Shown: positions 9,542 through 16,847 of the stretch, piece after piece
How positions within the stretch are numbered: position 1 is the stretch's first letter
How the letters are laid out: every line of letters begins with the position of its first letter
Assembly (NCBI GenBank): GCA_003278925.1
Contig: QCCN01000003.1
Location: 55,976 to 119,975 of the forward strand
Direction of reading: 5' to 3'
DNA length: 64,000 nucleotides
Origin: Prochlorococcus sp. AG-347-L17
GTDB taxonomy: Bacteria; Cyanobacteriota; Cyanobacteriia; PCC-6307; Cyanobiaceae
The notes under the pieces: model-generated
Told to the model about the DNA's origin: nothing
Databases searched by the model: none
The model's input: only the letters and a program-made list of their open reading frames with translations
Made by a program: the position numbers and the translations under genes

Positions 9542-9769
9542 ATGTCAGCAGCAAAGCTTAATATAGATGAACTAGAAGCAGGTTATCCTTTATTTTGCAA
9601 AGCTCTAAGACTCTTAATTTTAAAAGGTAATTCAGTTAAAGATATAGAAAAGACAGTTTGTTGGAGTCATCTTGAAACTTTAAATAGATGTCTACCTGGT
9701 AGATATAAAGCCCCCACATATTTAATGGCTTTAATCAAAAGAGATATTGCAAAGCCAAATAATTATTAA
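9542..9769 (+). CDS. Conserved small hypothetical protein beside the carboxysome operon
   Basis: I do not recognise this 75-residue protein. It is predicted to be soluble and helical, with no signal peptide or membrane segment. It contains two cysteines (FCKALRL and VCWSHLE), a pattern ILKGNSVKDIEKTVCWSHLE that could be a short helix-turn-helix, and a basic end (GRYKAPTYLMALIKRDIAK). It is convergent with the last gene of the carboxysome operon, six bases away. Base composition is like its neighbours. A DNA-binding role is a guess from the helix pattern only. Confidence 0.7.
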   Translation: MSAAKLNIDELEAGYPLFCKALRLLILKGNSVKDIEKTVCWSHLETLNRCLPGRYKAPTYLMALIKRDIAKPNNY

Positions 9770-9775
9770 AAAGAA

Positions 9776-10015
9776 CTAATCTTCTAAATAATATTTATCA
9801 ATATCCTTTGAAAAGTTTTTTTCCTTTTCTGATATTTCTTTATTATCTAAAAAAATTGAAAGACTTACAAAATTTTTACCGAAGCTGATATTTGGATAGA
9901 CATCCCTTTCTTTACATAATTTCTCAATTTTCATCATGAATTTACTAATTTTTGAGTATTGCTCAAATTCAAATCTTTTTTCAATCCTTAAAGGTGATTC
10001 TCTTTCATTCCACAT
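9776..10015 (-). CDS. PCD-like Rubisco assembly factor (acRAF) of the alpha-carboxysome
   Basis: This 79-residue protein has the fold signature of pterin-4a-carbinolamine dehydratase. It starts MWNERESPLRIEKRFEF, then YSKISKFMMKIEKLCKE, and ISFGKNFVSLSIFLDN. The dehydratase catalytic pair of histidines is missing: the family [E/D]xxxHHP motif is replaced by CKERDVYPNISF. That matches the carboxysome-linked PCD-like proteins called acRAF, described as Rubisco assembly factors. It is the last gene of the cso operon, 74 bases after csoS4B. A true pterin dehydratase is unlikely without the histidines. Confidence 0.85.
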   Translation of the reverse strand: MWNERESPLRIEKRFEFEQYSKISKFMMKIEKLCKERDVYPNISFGKNFVSLSIFLDNKEISEKEKNFSKDIDKYYLED

Positions 10016-10089
10016 TAAATTTTTTAATCAAAACTTATTACACTATACCTTCAACAAAGTTACTCAATAAATTTTTGAAGTTAAAATTT

Positions 10090-10338
10090 TTAGTCACTCT
10101 CCCAATAATCAATAATACCTCCAATAGTTAAATCGGTTTGAATTTCTGGATTAGGACAAGCAAATCTAGCGGCAGAGCCACTAGAAGTAAAAACCCAGTT
10201 ACCTTCTCTGGCACCAACAGGATCAACAGCAACTAATTTCTTTCCTTTATTATTTTCTAAAATTCGTAAATTCATATAACCTAAGCCAGCGACTCTTTGA
10301 GTACAAACCATCCTTCCTAATACCTTCATAATTTCCAC
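10090..10338 (-). CDS. csoS4B: Carboxysome vertex pentamer protein CsoS4B
   Basis: This bacterial microcompartment vertex (BMV, EutN/CcmL) protein caps the twelve corners of the alpha-carboxysome as a pentamer. The 82 residues include KVLGRMVCTQRVAGLGYMNL, the VAVDPVGAREGNWVF core and the ASRF-like SSGSAARFA stretch, ending in DLTIGGIIDYW, as in the neighbouring paralogue. The start is GTG: a clear AGGAGG lies nine bases upstream of it, whereas the next ATG (three codons in) is 18 bases away. It follows csoS4A after 18 bases. Confidence 0.95.
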   Translation of the reverse strand: MEIMKVLGRMVCTQRVAGLGYMNLRILENNKGKKLVAVDPVGAREGNWVFTSSGSAARFACPNPEIQTDLTIGGIIDYWESD

Positions 10339-10347
10339 AATTTCTAT

Positions 10348-10353
10348 CCTCCT
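10348..10353 (-). promoter_or_regulatory. Strong Shine-Dalgarno AGGAGG deciding the csoS4B start
   Basis: AGGAGG preceded by a run of A sits in the 18-base csoS4A-csoS4B gap, nine bases before GTG. Full-consensus sites like this are rare in the window. It selects GTG over the ATG three codons downstream. Confidence 0.8.
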
Positions 10354-10356
10354 TTT

Positions 10357-10608
10357 TTATGACTTATCAGGATCCCAATGATCAATTATTCCAACAATCG
10401 TCAAATCACTTGGATAAGATTTGCTTCCCGCAGCTTCCCTAGCAGCAGAACTTCCAACACAAATAACCCAATCTCCTGGCTTACAACCAACAGCATCTAC
10501 CGCAACCTTACTTGAAGAACCATCCAAAACAACCTGTAGATGTTTATGTTCAAAACCAGGAATCCTATTGGTAGAAACAAGTGGTTTTACAACCTTGCAA
10601 ATTAACAT
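10357..10608 (-). CDS. csoS4A: Carboxysome vertex pentamer protein CsoS4A
   Basis: This 83-residue BMV pentamer protein of the alpha-carboxysome is a paralogue of CsoS4B. It has LICKVVKPLVSTNRIPGFEHK at the start, the core VAVDAVGCKPGDWVICVGSSAAREA, and DLTIVGIIDHWDP at the end. Pentamers close the icosahedral shell and limit CO2 leakage. The ATG lies two bases after the csoSCA stop. Its Shine-Dalgarno GAGGAGG is built from the Glu-Glu codons at the very end of csoSCA, ten bases before the ATG, so translation is probably coupled to csoSCA. Confidence 0.95.
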   Translation of the reverse strand: MLICKVVKPLVSTNRIPGFEHKHLQVVLDGSSSKVAVDAVGCKPGDWVICVGSSAAREAAGSKSYPSDLTIVGIIDHWDPDKS

Positions 10609-10610
10609 AA

Positions 10611-12140
10611 TTAGTGAGCCTCCTCTGTTTTTTTATCTAAAGACATTCCAATAATTTGGGCGGAATGAATGTTGTCTCTATCTCTAATAGTAGAGCAAGT
10701 ATGCAACAAACCTTGATCAACTAAATTTTTATACCTAATTGATATCGCATTATTAACCCTTTCACAATCTTTTATTGCCCTCTCTTTTGCGCCGGGTACT
10801 TTGCCAGAGTAATCAAATCTTATTACTACTGGAATAGGTAGATCTTGAGACACATTTAGTCCAGTAAAAATCTTCACTCCTACATCTAAATCTGGAGCCC
10901 CTTCTTCGACTGTATCTAAATGAGCAAAATAAGTTAAATTTCTTAGATGTACTTCTTTAAAACCTATACCTACTCCAATAAACCTCTCTGCATGTCCAAT
11001 ATCTTCATAAGAACCATTATGAAAACTCTTTACATAATCAATTTGAGAAATATTATTGACAATTAATTTATACATAAATTTTTCCAGTCCACTGAGTTTA
11101 TCTTTTGAAAATTGCTTAGAAATTGTCTGACAAATTTCTTTTTCCGCATCCTCTTTTGAAAAGTTTATTGTTGAATTATAAATTTCTAAAGTAGAAATAG
11201 TTTTTTCTAAATCAATCCCTCCATCACTAGTTGGCATATGTATTTTTAATGAATCAGTATCTGTATCAAGTCCAATTAACATTAAATCCACAGAAGCACC
11301 ACAGCAAAAGCTATTCTCTACAGCCTCTTTAAAAGCATATAGTTTACTTCTCCCTTCTTCCGCAGCTAACTCGTCATTACTCCCATGAGCTGCGCATCCC
11401 TGATGCAAAGGATCTACAGAACTAAAATGATAAGTTACAACCTTTAAGTACCTAGTATCTTTATGGGCTTCATTAGGGATATTCTCTCTATATCTTTTAT
11501 GTTCAGTTTTTACCCATCTATTTACTGTATTTTCAATATCAAAAAGTGCACCAGCATGAGATCTTCTTCTCACTGAACTAAAAGGTATTCTCATTACATA
11601 CGCTACTGAATGAGCTAATCGACCATCCGAACAAGGAGTTATATCAAGTAAATGTATTCCACAATCTAAAAGAAATTTTTCAAAATCTTCCGCACCTCTA
11701 CTTCCTGAAGCCCCTTCAAGAGGATCATTTTTAAAAAAATTGTCACTAAGTTTCTCATGTTGTTTAAAAGCACACCATGCATATAGAGCTCTCATATCGA
11801 GAGGTTTAACCCAAGATTTATCTAATACATGAAGAGGTAGATCTATTCCCAAATTTTTTCTTGATATTACCTGAGCTTTACTTATAAAATCTTCATGATG
11901 TTGTATTCTAGCAATTTCCTTTAAAGTAGGAACAATTTCATCAAAATCACTTTTTATTTTGCTTTCATACCTATATAAATTTTCATTCTGGATACTGTTA
12001 GTTAATTTATGAGATTTTCCAGAATTACCTAAATCGTTTGATTTTTTAGTTTGTGTATGAATATTTTCCGTAAAAGTTTTCATTGGAGCTGTAGGCCCCA
12101 ATGTGAAGTTCTTGGCTTTTGCCAGTCCTCTTAAAGGCAT
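10611..12140 (-). CDS. csoSCA: Carboxysomal carbonic anhydrase CsoSCA
   Basis: CsoSCA (formerly CsoS3) converts bicarbonate to CO2 inside the carboxysome. At 509 residues it has the expected three-part build: an N-terminal disordered and helical part to about 140, a catalytic beta-carbonic-anhydrase-like domain, and a degenerate second copy of it. The zinc site is intact: Cys170 and Asp172 in ITPCSDGRLAHS, and His238 and Cys249 in YHFSSVDPLHQGCAAHG. The spacing matches the Halothiobacillus enzyme as I remember it (Cys173, Asp175, His242, Cys253). The first 60 residues are polar and probably contact Rubisco or the shell. It starts seven bases after csoS2. Confidence 0.96.
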   Translation of the reverse strand: MPLRGLAKAKNFTLGPTAPMKTFTENIHTQTKKSNDLGNSGKSHKLTNSIQNENLYRYESKIKSDFDEIVPTLKEIARIQHHEDFISKAQVISRKNLGIDLPLHVLDKSWVKPLDMRALYAWCAFKQHEKLSDNFFKNDPLEGASGSRGAEDFEKFLLDCGIHLLDITPCSDGRLAHSVAYVMRIPFSSVRRRSHAGALFDIENTVNRWVKTEHKRYRENIPNEAHKDTRYLKVVTYHFSSVDPLHQGCAAHGSNDELAAEEGRSKLYAFKEAVENSFCCGASVDLMLIGLDTDTDSLKIHMPTSDGGIDLEKTISTLEIYNSTINFSKEDAEKEICQTISKQFSKDKLSGLEKFMYKLIVNNISQIDYVKSFHNGSYEDIGHAERFIGVGIGFKEVHLRNLTYFAHLDTVEEGAPDLDVGVKIFTGLNVSQDLPIPVVIRFDYSGKVPGAKERAIKDCERVNNAISIRYKNLVDQGLLHTCSTIRDRDNIHSAQIIGMSLDKKTEEAH

Positions 12141-12147
12141 TATTTAA

Positions 12148-14424
12148 TTACCCTCGTGCACCACCTGAAAAGGTAACAAGTTGTCCTTCACGAGTATTGC
12201 CACTTGATCCAGTTATCAAGAAATCTGGCTCTTTCATTTCATCATTCCTTTTTATATCCATCACTGGCATTGCACTCGTCATGCCTGGTCTTGTAGGATT
12301 TCTTTTTCTTGCTGAAGCTCCTTCAGTACCTGTTACCCTGTTTCCTCTTGCCCAATCATCCCCTGTTATCTTCAACCCTGCAGATTGACCCTCGCCAGTA
12401 ATTCTGGATTGTGCTCTCTCTTTTGAAGAATCAAATTCCTTTAAATCTTTTTTTGGGGTAAGTAGGGGATTTTTGTTTTTATCAAACCTAAATTGTTCTG
12501 TCCCTGTTACTGTGTCCTCAGCCATATCGAATGGGCCTGTAATCTTTGAGCCATTTTCATACTCATTGCCTGTTACACCATCTCTTTTTTTATCAGAGTA
12601 TTTATCTCTTGAGGGAGAATTTACAGAAAATTCTTCCCATGAGCTTGAATTTTTTCTTTCACTATTGGCATAATTTTTTTCGGATGAATGATTGGAACAA
12701 TTATTACCTAACTGATCTCCTCCAACATATGGGGTTCCTGTTGGATTTAGACAAGCACCTTTGCCTGCTCCAGTCATACTTCCTCCGATACCCGGTTGTA
12801 TACCCGTAAGGCGTGCATTTGAGCTACCTCCTAAATAAATTTTTCCTTTATCTTTTAATTCAGTTATTAAGTCAGAATTACAATTTTCCTCAACTTGATC
12901 TAATCCAGCATATGGTGTCCCAGTTACATTTTTGCAAGTTCCAGGTTCATCGCCAGTAACTTTCTCAGATCTTCCAGTTAAGGTGCCACTAATCTCATTA
13001 GCGTTATTTGAAAGACTAACTCCAACCTTCATTGCTTCAGGTTTTGGTTTGGATTTACAAAATGACTCGTATTGTTGGGAACCAATATATTCATCGCCAG
13101 TTACATTTTTACAGCTTCCTGGTTCATTACCAGTAACGAATTCAGACCTCCCTACTCCTGTACCAGTTAATGCATTGCCATTTAATGTATTATATTTCCC
13201 GACTTTTTCATGAGATCTCCCTTTAGGATTAGTTTCTGAACCAAGATATTGATCGCCTGTTAATTGATGACCAGATCCTGACTCATCTCCAGTTACAAGT
13301 GCAGATCTCCCAGGTAAAGAACCAGATACTTTTAATCCGTCAGCTGTATTACTATGTTTAACCTTTGAGGGATTTTTGGGAACTTCTCCACAATATTCCT
13401 TTGACTGATTTGCAGAACTATATTCAGTACCAGTTACATTTTTGCAAGTTCCAGGTTCATCGCCAGTAACTTTCTCAGATCTTCCGACCTCATTACCTGT
13501 GACTTTATTACCAGCTGATGTTGAAGTTACTGAGGATCTAGTTGGCTGTTTATATTCAGGTTGATTTTGGCAAAATTGATTAAGTACTTCGGATCCCAAA
13601 TATTGTGTACCTGTGACGCTTCTACATGTACTAGCTTCATTACCAGTAGTTTTTAACGATCTATTAGCCTGTGTTCCAGTTACTGTTTGTCCAGAATTAG
13701 TTTCACTTTTACCAACTTTCCAACTTGCATCAGCAATATTCATTTTTGATCCATTTTTATTTGGTCCACATGGTCTACATTTACCATTTCCTTTTTTTGA
13801 GGTTGCTCCAGTTTTACTTCTTAATTCCCTAACTCTTTGAGATATTTCTCTGCTTGATAAATCTGGATCTCCTCTTCTAGCTAAAGATGCTGCACTACTA
13901 TTTTGTTTAGAAGCTGATTTGCCATGTTTAGATTGAGCTTCTCTTCTTGCCAAAACAATATCTCTACTTGTATTGGTGATAGGTTTTCTTTTTTGAGTTA
14001 CCCTTCTTTTAATTTTAGTATTTAGAACTTTATTCTCTGAATTACCAGAATTTGATAAGTCAGGGCTTTTATCTGAAGTTATTTTTATTTCATTTACTTG
14101 GATCTTTTTATTAGCTTCTGTACGAGTTCTATCAGATGAATTTATGGCTGATTTGCCATGAGTTGACATTGCTTTCCTTCTTTCAATTACAAGTTCTTTG
14201 CTGGATAAATTTTTAGAAAAGGATTTTTTATTCATTTTTGCTGTTGGAATATGTTTTTTCGCAGTATTTGTATCAATGGAAGATTTTATCCCAGAAATTT
14301 GCATATCATCAGATGTACGAACCCTGTCTTTAGTAGTGGAAGAATTGGCAACAGCTTTTTTTCCGCTATCACTCATAGCTTTTCTTCTCTCTAATGCAAT
14401 TTCTCTACTAGTTTTCATTGACAT
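12148..14424 (-). CDS. csoS2: Carboxysome scaffold protein CsoS2
   Basis: CsoS2 is the intrinsically disordered scaffold that links Rubisco to the shell. Three parts are clear. The N-terminal region has four basic repeats of the type SREIALERRKAMSDSGK, the known Rubisco-binding motif. The middle has about six repeats of the pattern VTGDEPGTCKNVTGTxY, several with paired cysteines, and one strongly altered. The C-terminal region ends GNTREGQLVTFSGGARG, the conserved shell-anchoring tail. About 758 residues, like other cyanobacterial forms. ATG at 14422-14424 is chosen; ATG two codons on (14416-14418) has better spacing from GAAGG and is a real alternative, and a TTG lies three codons upstream. 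I did not establish a frameshift site making a short form. A 56-bp exact DNA repeat lies inside. Confidence 0.96.
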   Translation of the reverse strand: MSMKTSREIALERRKAMSDSGKKAVANSSTTKDRVRTSDDMQISGIKSSIDTNTAKKHIPTAKMNKKSFSKNLSSKELVIERRKAMSTHGKSAINSSDRTRTEANKKIQVNEIKITSDKSPDLSNSGNSENKVLNTKIKRRVTQKRKPITNTSRDIVLARREAQSKHGKSASKQNSSAASLARRGDPDLSSREISQRVRELRSKTGATSKKGNGKCRPCGPNKNGSKMNIADASWKVGKSETNSGQTVTGTQANRSLKTTGNEASTCRSVTGTQYLGSEVLNQFCQNQPEYKQPTRSSVTSTSAGNKVTGNEVGRSEKVTGDEPGTCKNVTGTEYSSANQSKEYCGEVPKNPSKVKHSNTADGLKVSGSLPGRSALVTGDESGSGHQLTGDQYLGSETNPKGRSHEKVGKYNTLNGNALTGTGVGRSEFVTGNEPGSCKNVTGDEYIGSQQYESFCKSKPKPEAMKVGVSLSNNANEISGTLTGRSEKVTGDEPGTCKNVTGTPYAGLDQVEENCNSDLITELKDKGKIYLGGSSNARLTGIQPGIGGSMTGAGKGACLNPTGTPYVGGDQLGNNCSNHSSEKNYANSERKNSSSWEEFSVNSPSRDKYSDKKRDGVTGNEYENGSKITGPFDMAEDTVTGTEQFRFDKNKNPLLTPKKDLKEFDSSKERAQSRITGEGQSAGLKITGDDWARGNRVTGTEGASARKRNPTRPGMTSAMPVMDIKRNDEMKEPDFLITGSSGNTREGQLVTFSGGARG
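12920..12975 (-). repeat. 56-bp exact direct repeat within csoS2, copy 2
   Basis: These 56 bases are identical to 13430-13485, 510 bases away. They encode the GRSEKVTGDEPGTCKNVTG part of a middle-region repeat. The identity includes silent positions, which implies recent duplication or gene conversion. The distance is an exact multiple of three. Confidence 0.9.
13430..13485 (-). repeat. 56-bp exact direct repeat within csoS2, copy 1
   Basis: This is the partner of 12920-12975, in the same reading frame and orientation. Recombination between the copies would remove 170 codons, about three middle-region repeats, and keep the frame. Confidence 0.9.
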
Positions 14425-14453
14425 AACCTTCAATTGTGAAACTTTTTAAAAAG

Positions 14454-14489
14454 ACTTTCTCCAAAAAATTAAGTTCTTTTGGAGAAAGT
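14454..14489 (-). terminator. Strong intercistronic hairpin between cbbS and csoS2
   Basis: ACTTTCTCCAAAA and TTTTGGAGAAAGT form a perfect 13-bp stem with a 10-base loop in the 86-bp gap after cbbS. Just downstream on the transcript comes CTTTTTAAAAAG, a 12-bp palindrome with a short T run. It looks like a partial terminator or an mRNA 3' stabiliser for the Rubisco message, which would lower expression of csoS2 and later genes relative to cbbLS. Confidence 0.7.
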
Positions 14490-14510
14490 TATTTACTACG
14501 AAAAGTAGCT

Positions 14511-14852
14511 TTAACGTCCTTGGAAAACTACAAAAGCTGTTCCTTGACTTTGAGTGTAAGCATCGTATCCGATGATTCTTACATGATGATCAGGGTATGC
14601 TCTATGGCATGCCTCTAATTCGCTCACTATCAAGTTAAGATCTTTTTCCCCAAAGAATGGGAGTTTCCAATAAGACCAATAAGTTTGCATACATCCACTT
14701 GGATGAACATGCTCAATAACTGGACTCCAACCTTGAGCAATTATGTAGGCAATTTGGTCATATATTTCTTCCTGGGTCATCGGTGGTAAGAAACCGAATG
14801 TTTCCAGGGTTGCAACTGTTTGATAGTCGCTTACTGTGCTCTGGAAAGGCAT
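14511..14852 (-). CDS. cbbS: Rubisco small subunit, form IA
   Basis: This 113-residue small subunit of the L8S8 enzyme packs inside the carboxysome. It begins MPFQSTVSDYQTVATLETFGF and has the conserved PPMTQEEIYDQIAYIIAQGW, followed by YWSYWKLPFF and the DHHVRIIGYDAYTQSQGTAFVVF ending. It follows cbbL after 89 bases that hold two hairpins. The alpha-carboxysome context and its similarity to proteobacterial CbbS mark form IA. It is often written rbcS in cyanobacteria. Confidence 0.98.
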   Translation of the reverse strand: MPFQSTVSDYQTVATLETFGFLPPMTQEEIYDQIAYIIAQGWSPVIEHVHPSGCMQTYWSYWKLPFFGEKDLNLIVSELEACHRAYPDHHVRIIGYDAYTQSQGTAFVVFQGR

Positions 14853-14878
14853 AATTAATCAAAATGTGAATGTAATTA

Positions 14879-14941
14879 CTCGTAAAAACGAGATTTTAAT
14901 AAGTTTGAGGAGAATAAATCTACTCAATTTCGAAACTTGAG
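14879..14941 (-). promoter_or_regulatory. Two hairpins in the cbbL-cbbS gap
   Basis: One inverted repeat (14923-14941, CTCAAGTTTCGAAATTGAG on the mRNA) touches the cbbL stop codon. A second, CTCGT-TTTT-ACGAG, lies at 14879-14892. Neither is followed by a long T run. They could be RNA processing or stability elements between the Rubisco genes; the function is inferred. Confidence 0.45.
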
Positions 14942-16357
14942 TTAACCCTGAACATCAAGCTTGTCGACAGTGTCAAACTCGAACTTAATTTCCTTCCAAG
15001 TTTCTAGAGCAATAGCTAATTCAGGACTATGCTTAGCAGCTTCCATAAGAATGTCTCTACTCTCTTTTTCGATTTCGCGACCAGCATTTCGTGCTTTTAC
15101 ACAAGCTTCTAAAGCAACTCTGTTAGCTGCAGCTCCAGCAGCAGAACCCCATGGATGACCATGTGTTCCTCCACCGAACTGAAGGCAGGAGTCATCACCA
15201 AAGATCGCTAGAAGTGCAGGCATATGCCAAACATGGATACCACCTGATGCGACTGCAAATACTCCAGGCATTGAACCCCAATCTTGATCAAAGAAGTTAC
15301 CTCTTGATCTATCTTCAGGAACAAATGACTCTCTTAAGTTGTCAATATAACCAAGAGTTGTTTGACGATCACCTTCTAGTTTTCCAACAACGGTTCCAGT
15401 ATGTAATTGGTCTCCTCCAGATAGTCTCAAACATTTTGCAAGAACTCTGAAGTGAATACCATGCTTTGGATGTCTATCAATAACAGCATGCATAGCTCTA
15501 TGAATATGCAAAAGCATGCCATTTTTACGACACCAATTAGCTAATCCAGTATTTGCAGTAAAACCACCAGTTATATAATCATGCATGATGATTGGCATAT
15601 CTAGCTCTTTTGCAAATTCAGCTCTTTCATAGAGTTCTTCAGGAGTGTTAGCAGTACAATTTAGATAGTGACCTTTAACTTCTCCAGTTTCTCGCTGAGC
15701 AAGCTTAACTGCTTCTGCAACAAACTCAAATCTTTCTCTCCAACGTTGGAATGGTTGAGAATTAATATTCTCATCATCCTTCGTCAAATCAAGACCTCCT
15801 CTAAGACATTCATATACAACTCGACCATAGTTTTTACCAGATAATCCTAATTTAGGTTTGATGGTACAACCAAGTAGAGGTCTTCCGTATTTGTTAAGTC
15901 GATCTCTTTCAACTACGATTCCATTTGGTGGACCACCGCAAGTTTTAATGAAAGCAATTGGGAATCTAATATCTTCTAGACGTAGATGTCTAAGAGCTTT
16001 AAATCCAAAAACGTTTCCTACAAGAGATGTTAATACGTTTGTAATTGAGCCTTCTTCAAAAAGATCTAAAGGATATGCAATAAAAGCATAGAAAGCTTCA
16101 GGATCTCCAGGAACGTCTTCGATTCGATAACAACGTCCTTTATAAAATTCTAAGTCTGTAAGTAACTCGGACCAAACTGTTGACCAAGTACCTGTTGAAG
16201 ATTCAGCGGCAACAGCTGCTGCAACTTCTTCTCTTGGAACACCTTCCTGACCTGTACATTTGAAACAGGCTAGTAAATCGGTGTCTAGGGGGACATATTC
16301 TGGAGTCCAGTAGGTATCTCTGTACTCCTTTACCCCTGCGTCATACTTCTTACTCAT
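14942..16357 (-). CDS. cbbL: Rubisco large subunit, form IA
   Basis: This is the catalytic subunit of ribulose-1,5-bisphosphate carboxylase/oxygenase. The 471 residues include the substrate-binding [17 protein letters not shown], the carbamylated Lys in [13 protein letters not shown] with the Asp-Glu magnesium ligands, the [12 protein letters not shown] segment, loop 6 region GKLEGDR, and the glycine-rich phosphate site [15 protein letters not shown]. The N-terminal [17 protein letters not shown] is typical of form IA from alpha-cyanobacteria. It is probably the most abundant protein of the operon. Known in cyanobacteria also as rbcL. The start is ATG; 69 bases separate it from csoS1. Confidence 0.99.
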   Translation of the reverse strand: MSKKYDAGVKEYRDTYWTPEYVPLDTDLLACFKCTGQEGVPREEVAAAVAAESSTGTWSTVWSELLTDLEFYKGRCYRIEDVPGDPEAFYAFIAYPLDLFEEGSITNVLTSLVGNVFGFKALRHLRLEDIRFPIAFIKTCGGPPNGIVVERDRLNKYGRPLLGCTIKPKLGLSGKNYGRVVYECLRGGLDLTKDDENINSQPFQRWRERFEFVAEAVKLAQRETGEVKGHYLNCTANTPEELYERAEFAKELDMPIIMHDYITGGFTANTGLANWCRKNGMLLHIHRAMHAVIDRHPKHGIHFRVLAKCLRLSGGDQLHTGTVVGKLEGDRQTTLGYIDNLRESFVPEDRSRGNFFDQDWGSMPGVFAVASGGIHVWHMPALLAIFGDDSCLQFGGGTHGHPWGSAAGAAANRVALEACVKARNAGREIEKESRDILMEAAKHSPELAIALETWKEIKFEFDTVDKLDVQG

Positions 16358-16383
16358 AAGGATAAATTTAGGTCTGTGTAGGG

Positions 16384-16417
16384 AAAATAATTATTTTGCA
16401 AAATTTATAAATCTTGC
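16384..16417 (-). promoter_or_regulatory. Two back-to-back inverted repeats between csoS1 and cbbL
   Basis: AAAATAATTATTTT at 16384-16397 is a perfect 14-bp palindrome. It abuts a 20-bp inverted repeat at 16398-16417 (GCAAGATTTATAAATTTTGC on the mRNA), fully paired if one G-U is allowed. Together they fill half of the 69-bp gap. They may be a processing or stability signal, or regulator sites for cbbL. Confidence 0.45.
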
Positions 16418-16426
16418 TTTACTTAA

Positions 16427-16738
16427 TTAGTCCTTTTGACCAAGAAATTCACCGTTACCTAGAGCAGGTTCAACTTCTCTATGAGGACGAGCAATAATGT
16501 GAGCTGCAACTAAACCGTCACCAACTCTTTCACAAGCATCAGCACCAGCTCTTACAGCTGCGTTAACTGCGCCTGTTTCGCCTCTAACTAATACTGTGAC
16601 ATAACCGCCACCAACGAATTCACGACCAATAAGGCGAACTTCTGCTGCCTTTGTCATTGCGTCTGCTGCTTCGATTGCAGGTACAAGTCCGCGTGTCTCG
16701 ATCATGCCGAGAGCGATACCCATTGTTTCTGTAGCCAT
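16427..16738 (-). CDS. csoS1: Carboxysome shell hexamer protein CsoS1
   Basis: This 103-residue single-domain bacterial microcompartment (BMC) protein forms the hexagonal tiles of the carboxysome facets. Almost the whole chain is the BMC domain: ALGMIETRGLVPAIEAADAMTKAAEV, the lysine-free hexamer edge VGGGYVTVLVRGETGAVNAAV, and ERVGDGLVAAHIIARPHREVE. It is the first gene of the cso operon. The start is ATG, with a 326-bp non-coding region upstream that contains palindromes typical of a LysR-type regulator. Confidence 0.98.
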   Translation of the reverse strand: MATETMGIALGMIETRGLVPAIEAADAMTKAAEVRLIGREFVGGGYVTVLVRGETGAVNAAVRAGADACERVGDGLVAAHIIARPHREVEPALGNGEFLGQKD

Positions 16739-16756
16739 TGTCTACTAAATACTAAA

Positions 16757-16770
16757 TGTGGAATGTTCAA
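16757..16770 (+). repeat. 14-bp word TGTGGAATGTTCAA, copy A
   Basis: This is one of three exact copies in the window. This one lies 19 bases upstream of the csoS1 start, antisense to csoS1. See the copies at 16988-17001 and 63780-63793. Confidence 0.5.
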
Positions 16771-16792
16771 TTCGAAGAATGCTTCATTAAGT

Positions 16793-16802
16793 ACTTATAA
16801 GT
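16793..16802. promoter_or_regulatory. Palindrome ACTTATAAGT upstream of csoS1
   Basis: This perfect 10-bp palindrome is built from the same half-site (ATAAGT/ACTTAT) as the larger palindrome at 16848-16862. It is centred about 60 bases upstream of the csoS1 start. Two related sites about 55 bp apart are usual for LysR-type regulators with recognition and activation sites. Confidence 0.4.
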
Positions 16803-16847
16803 CAAGCGTTTTCGACAAAATCTCCATTAATGTTTTTTCTATGATTC

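Noticed and set aside
12148..14424. Programmed frameshift giving a short CsoS2A form
   Set aside because: It is known in Halothiobacillus, but I could not identify a convincing slippery heptamer with a downstream structure here, so I do not claim it.
12119..14449. Several plus-strand open frames inside csoS2
   Set aside because: They are antisense to a repetitive, clearly coding gene and show the codon shadow of its repeats.
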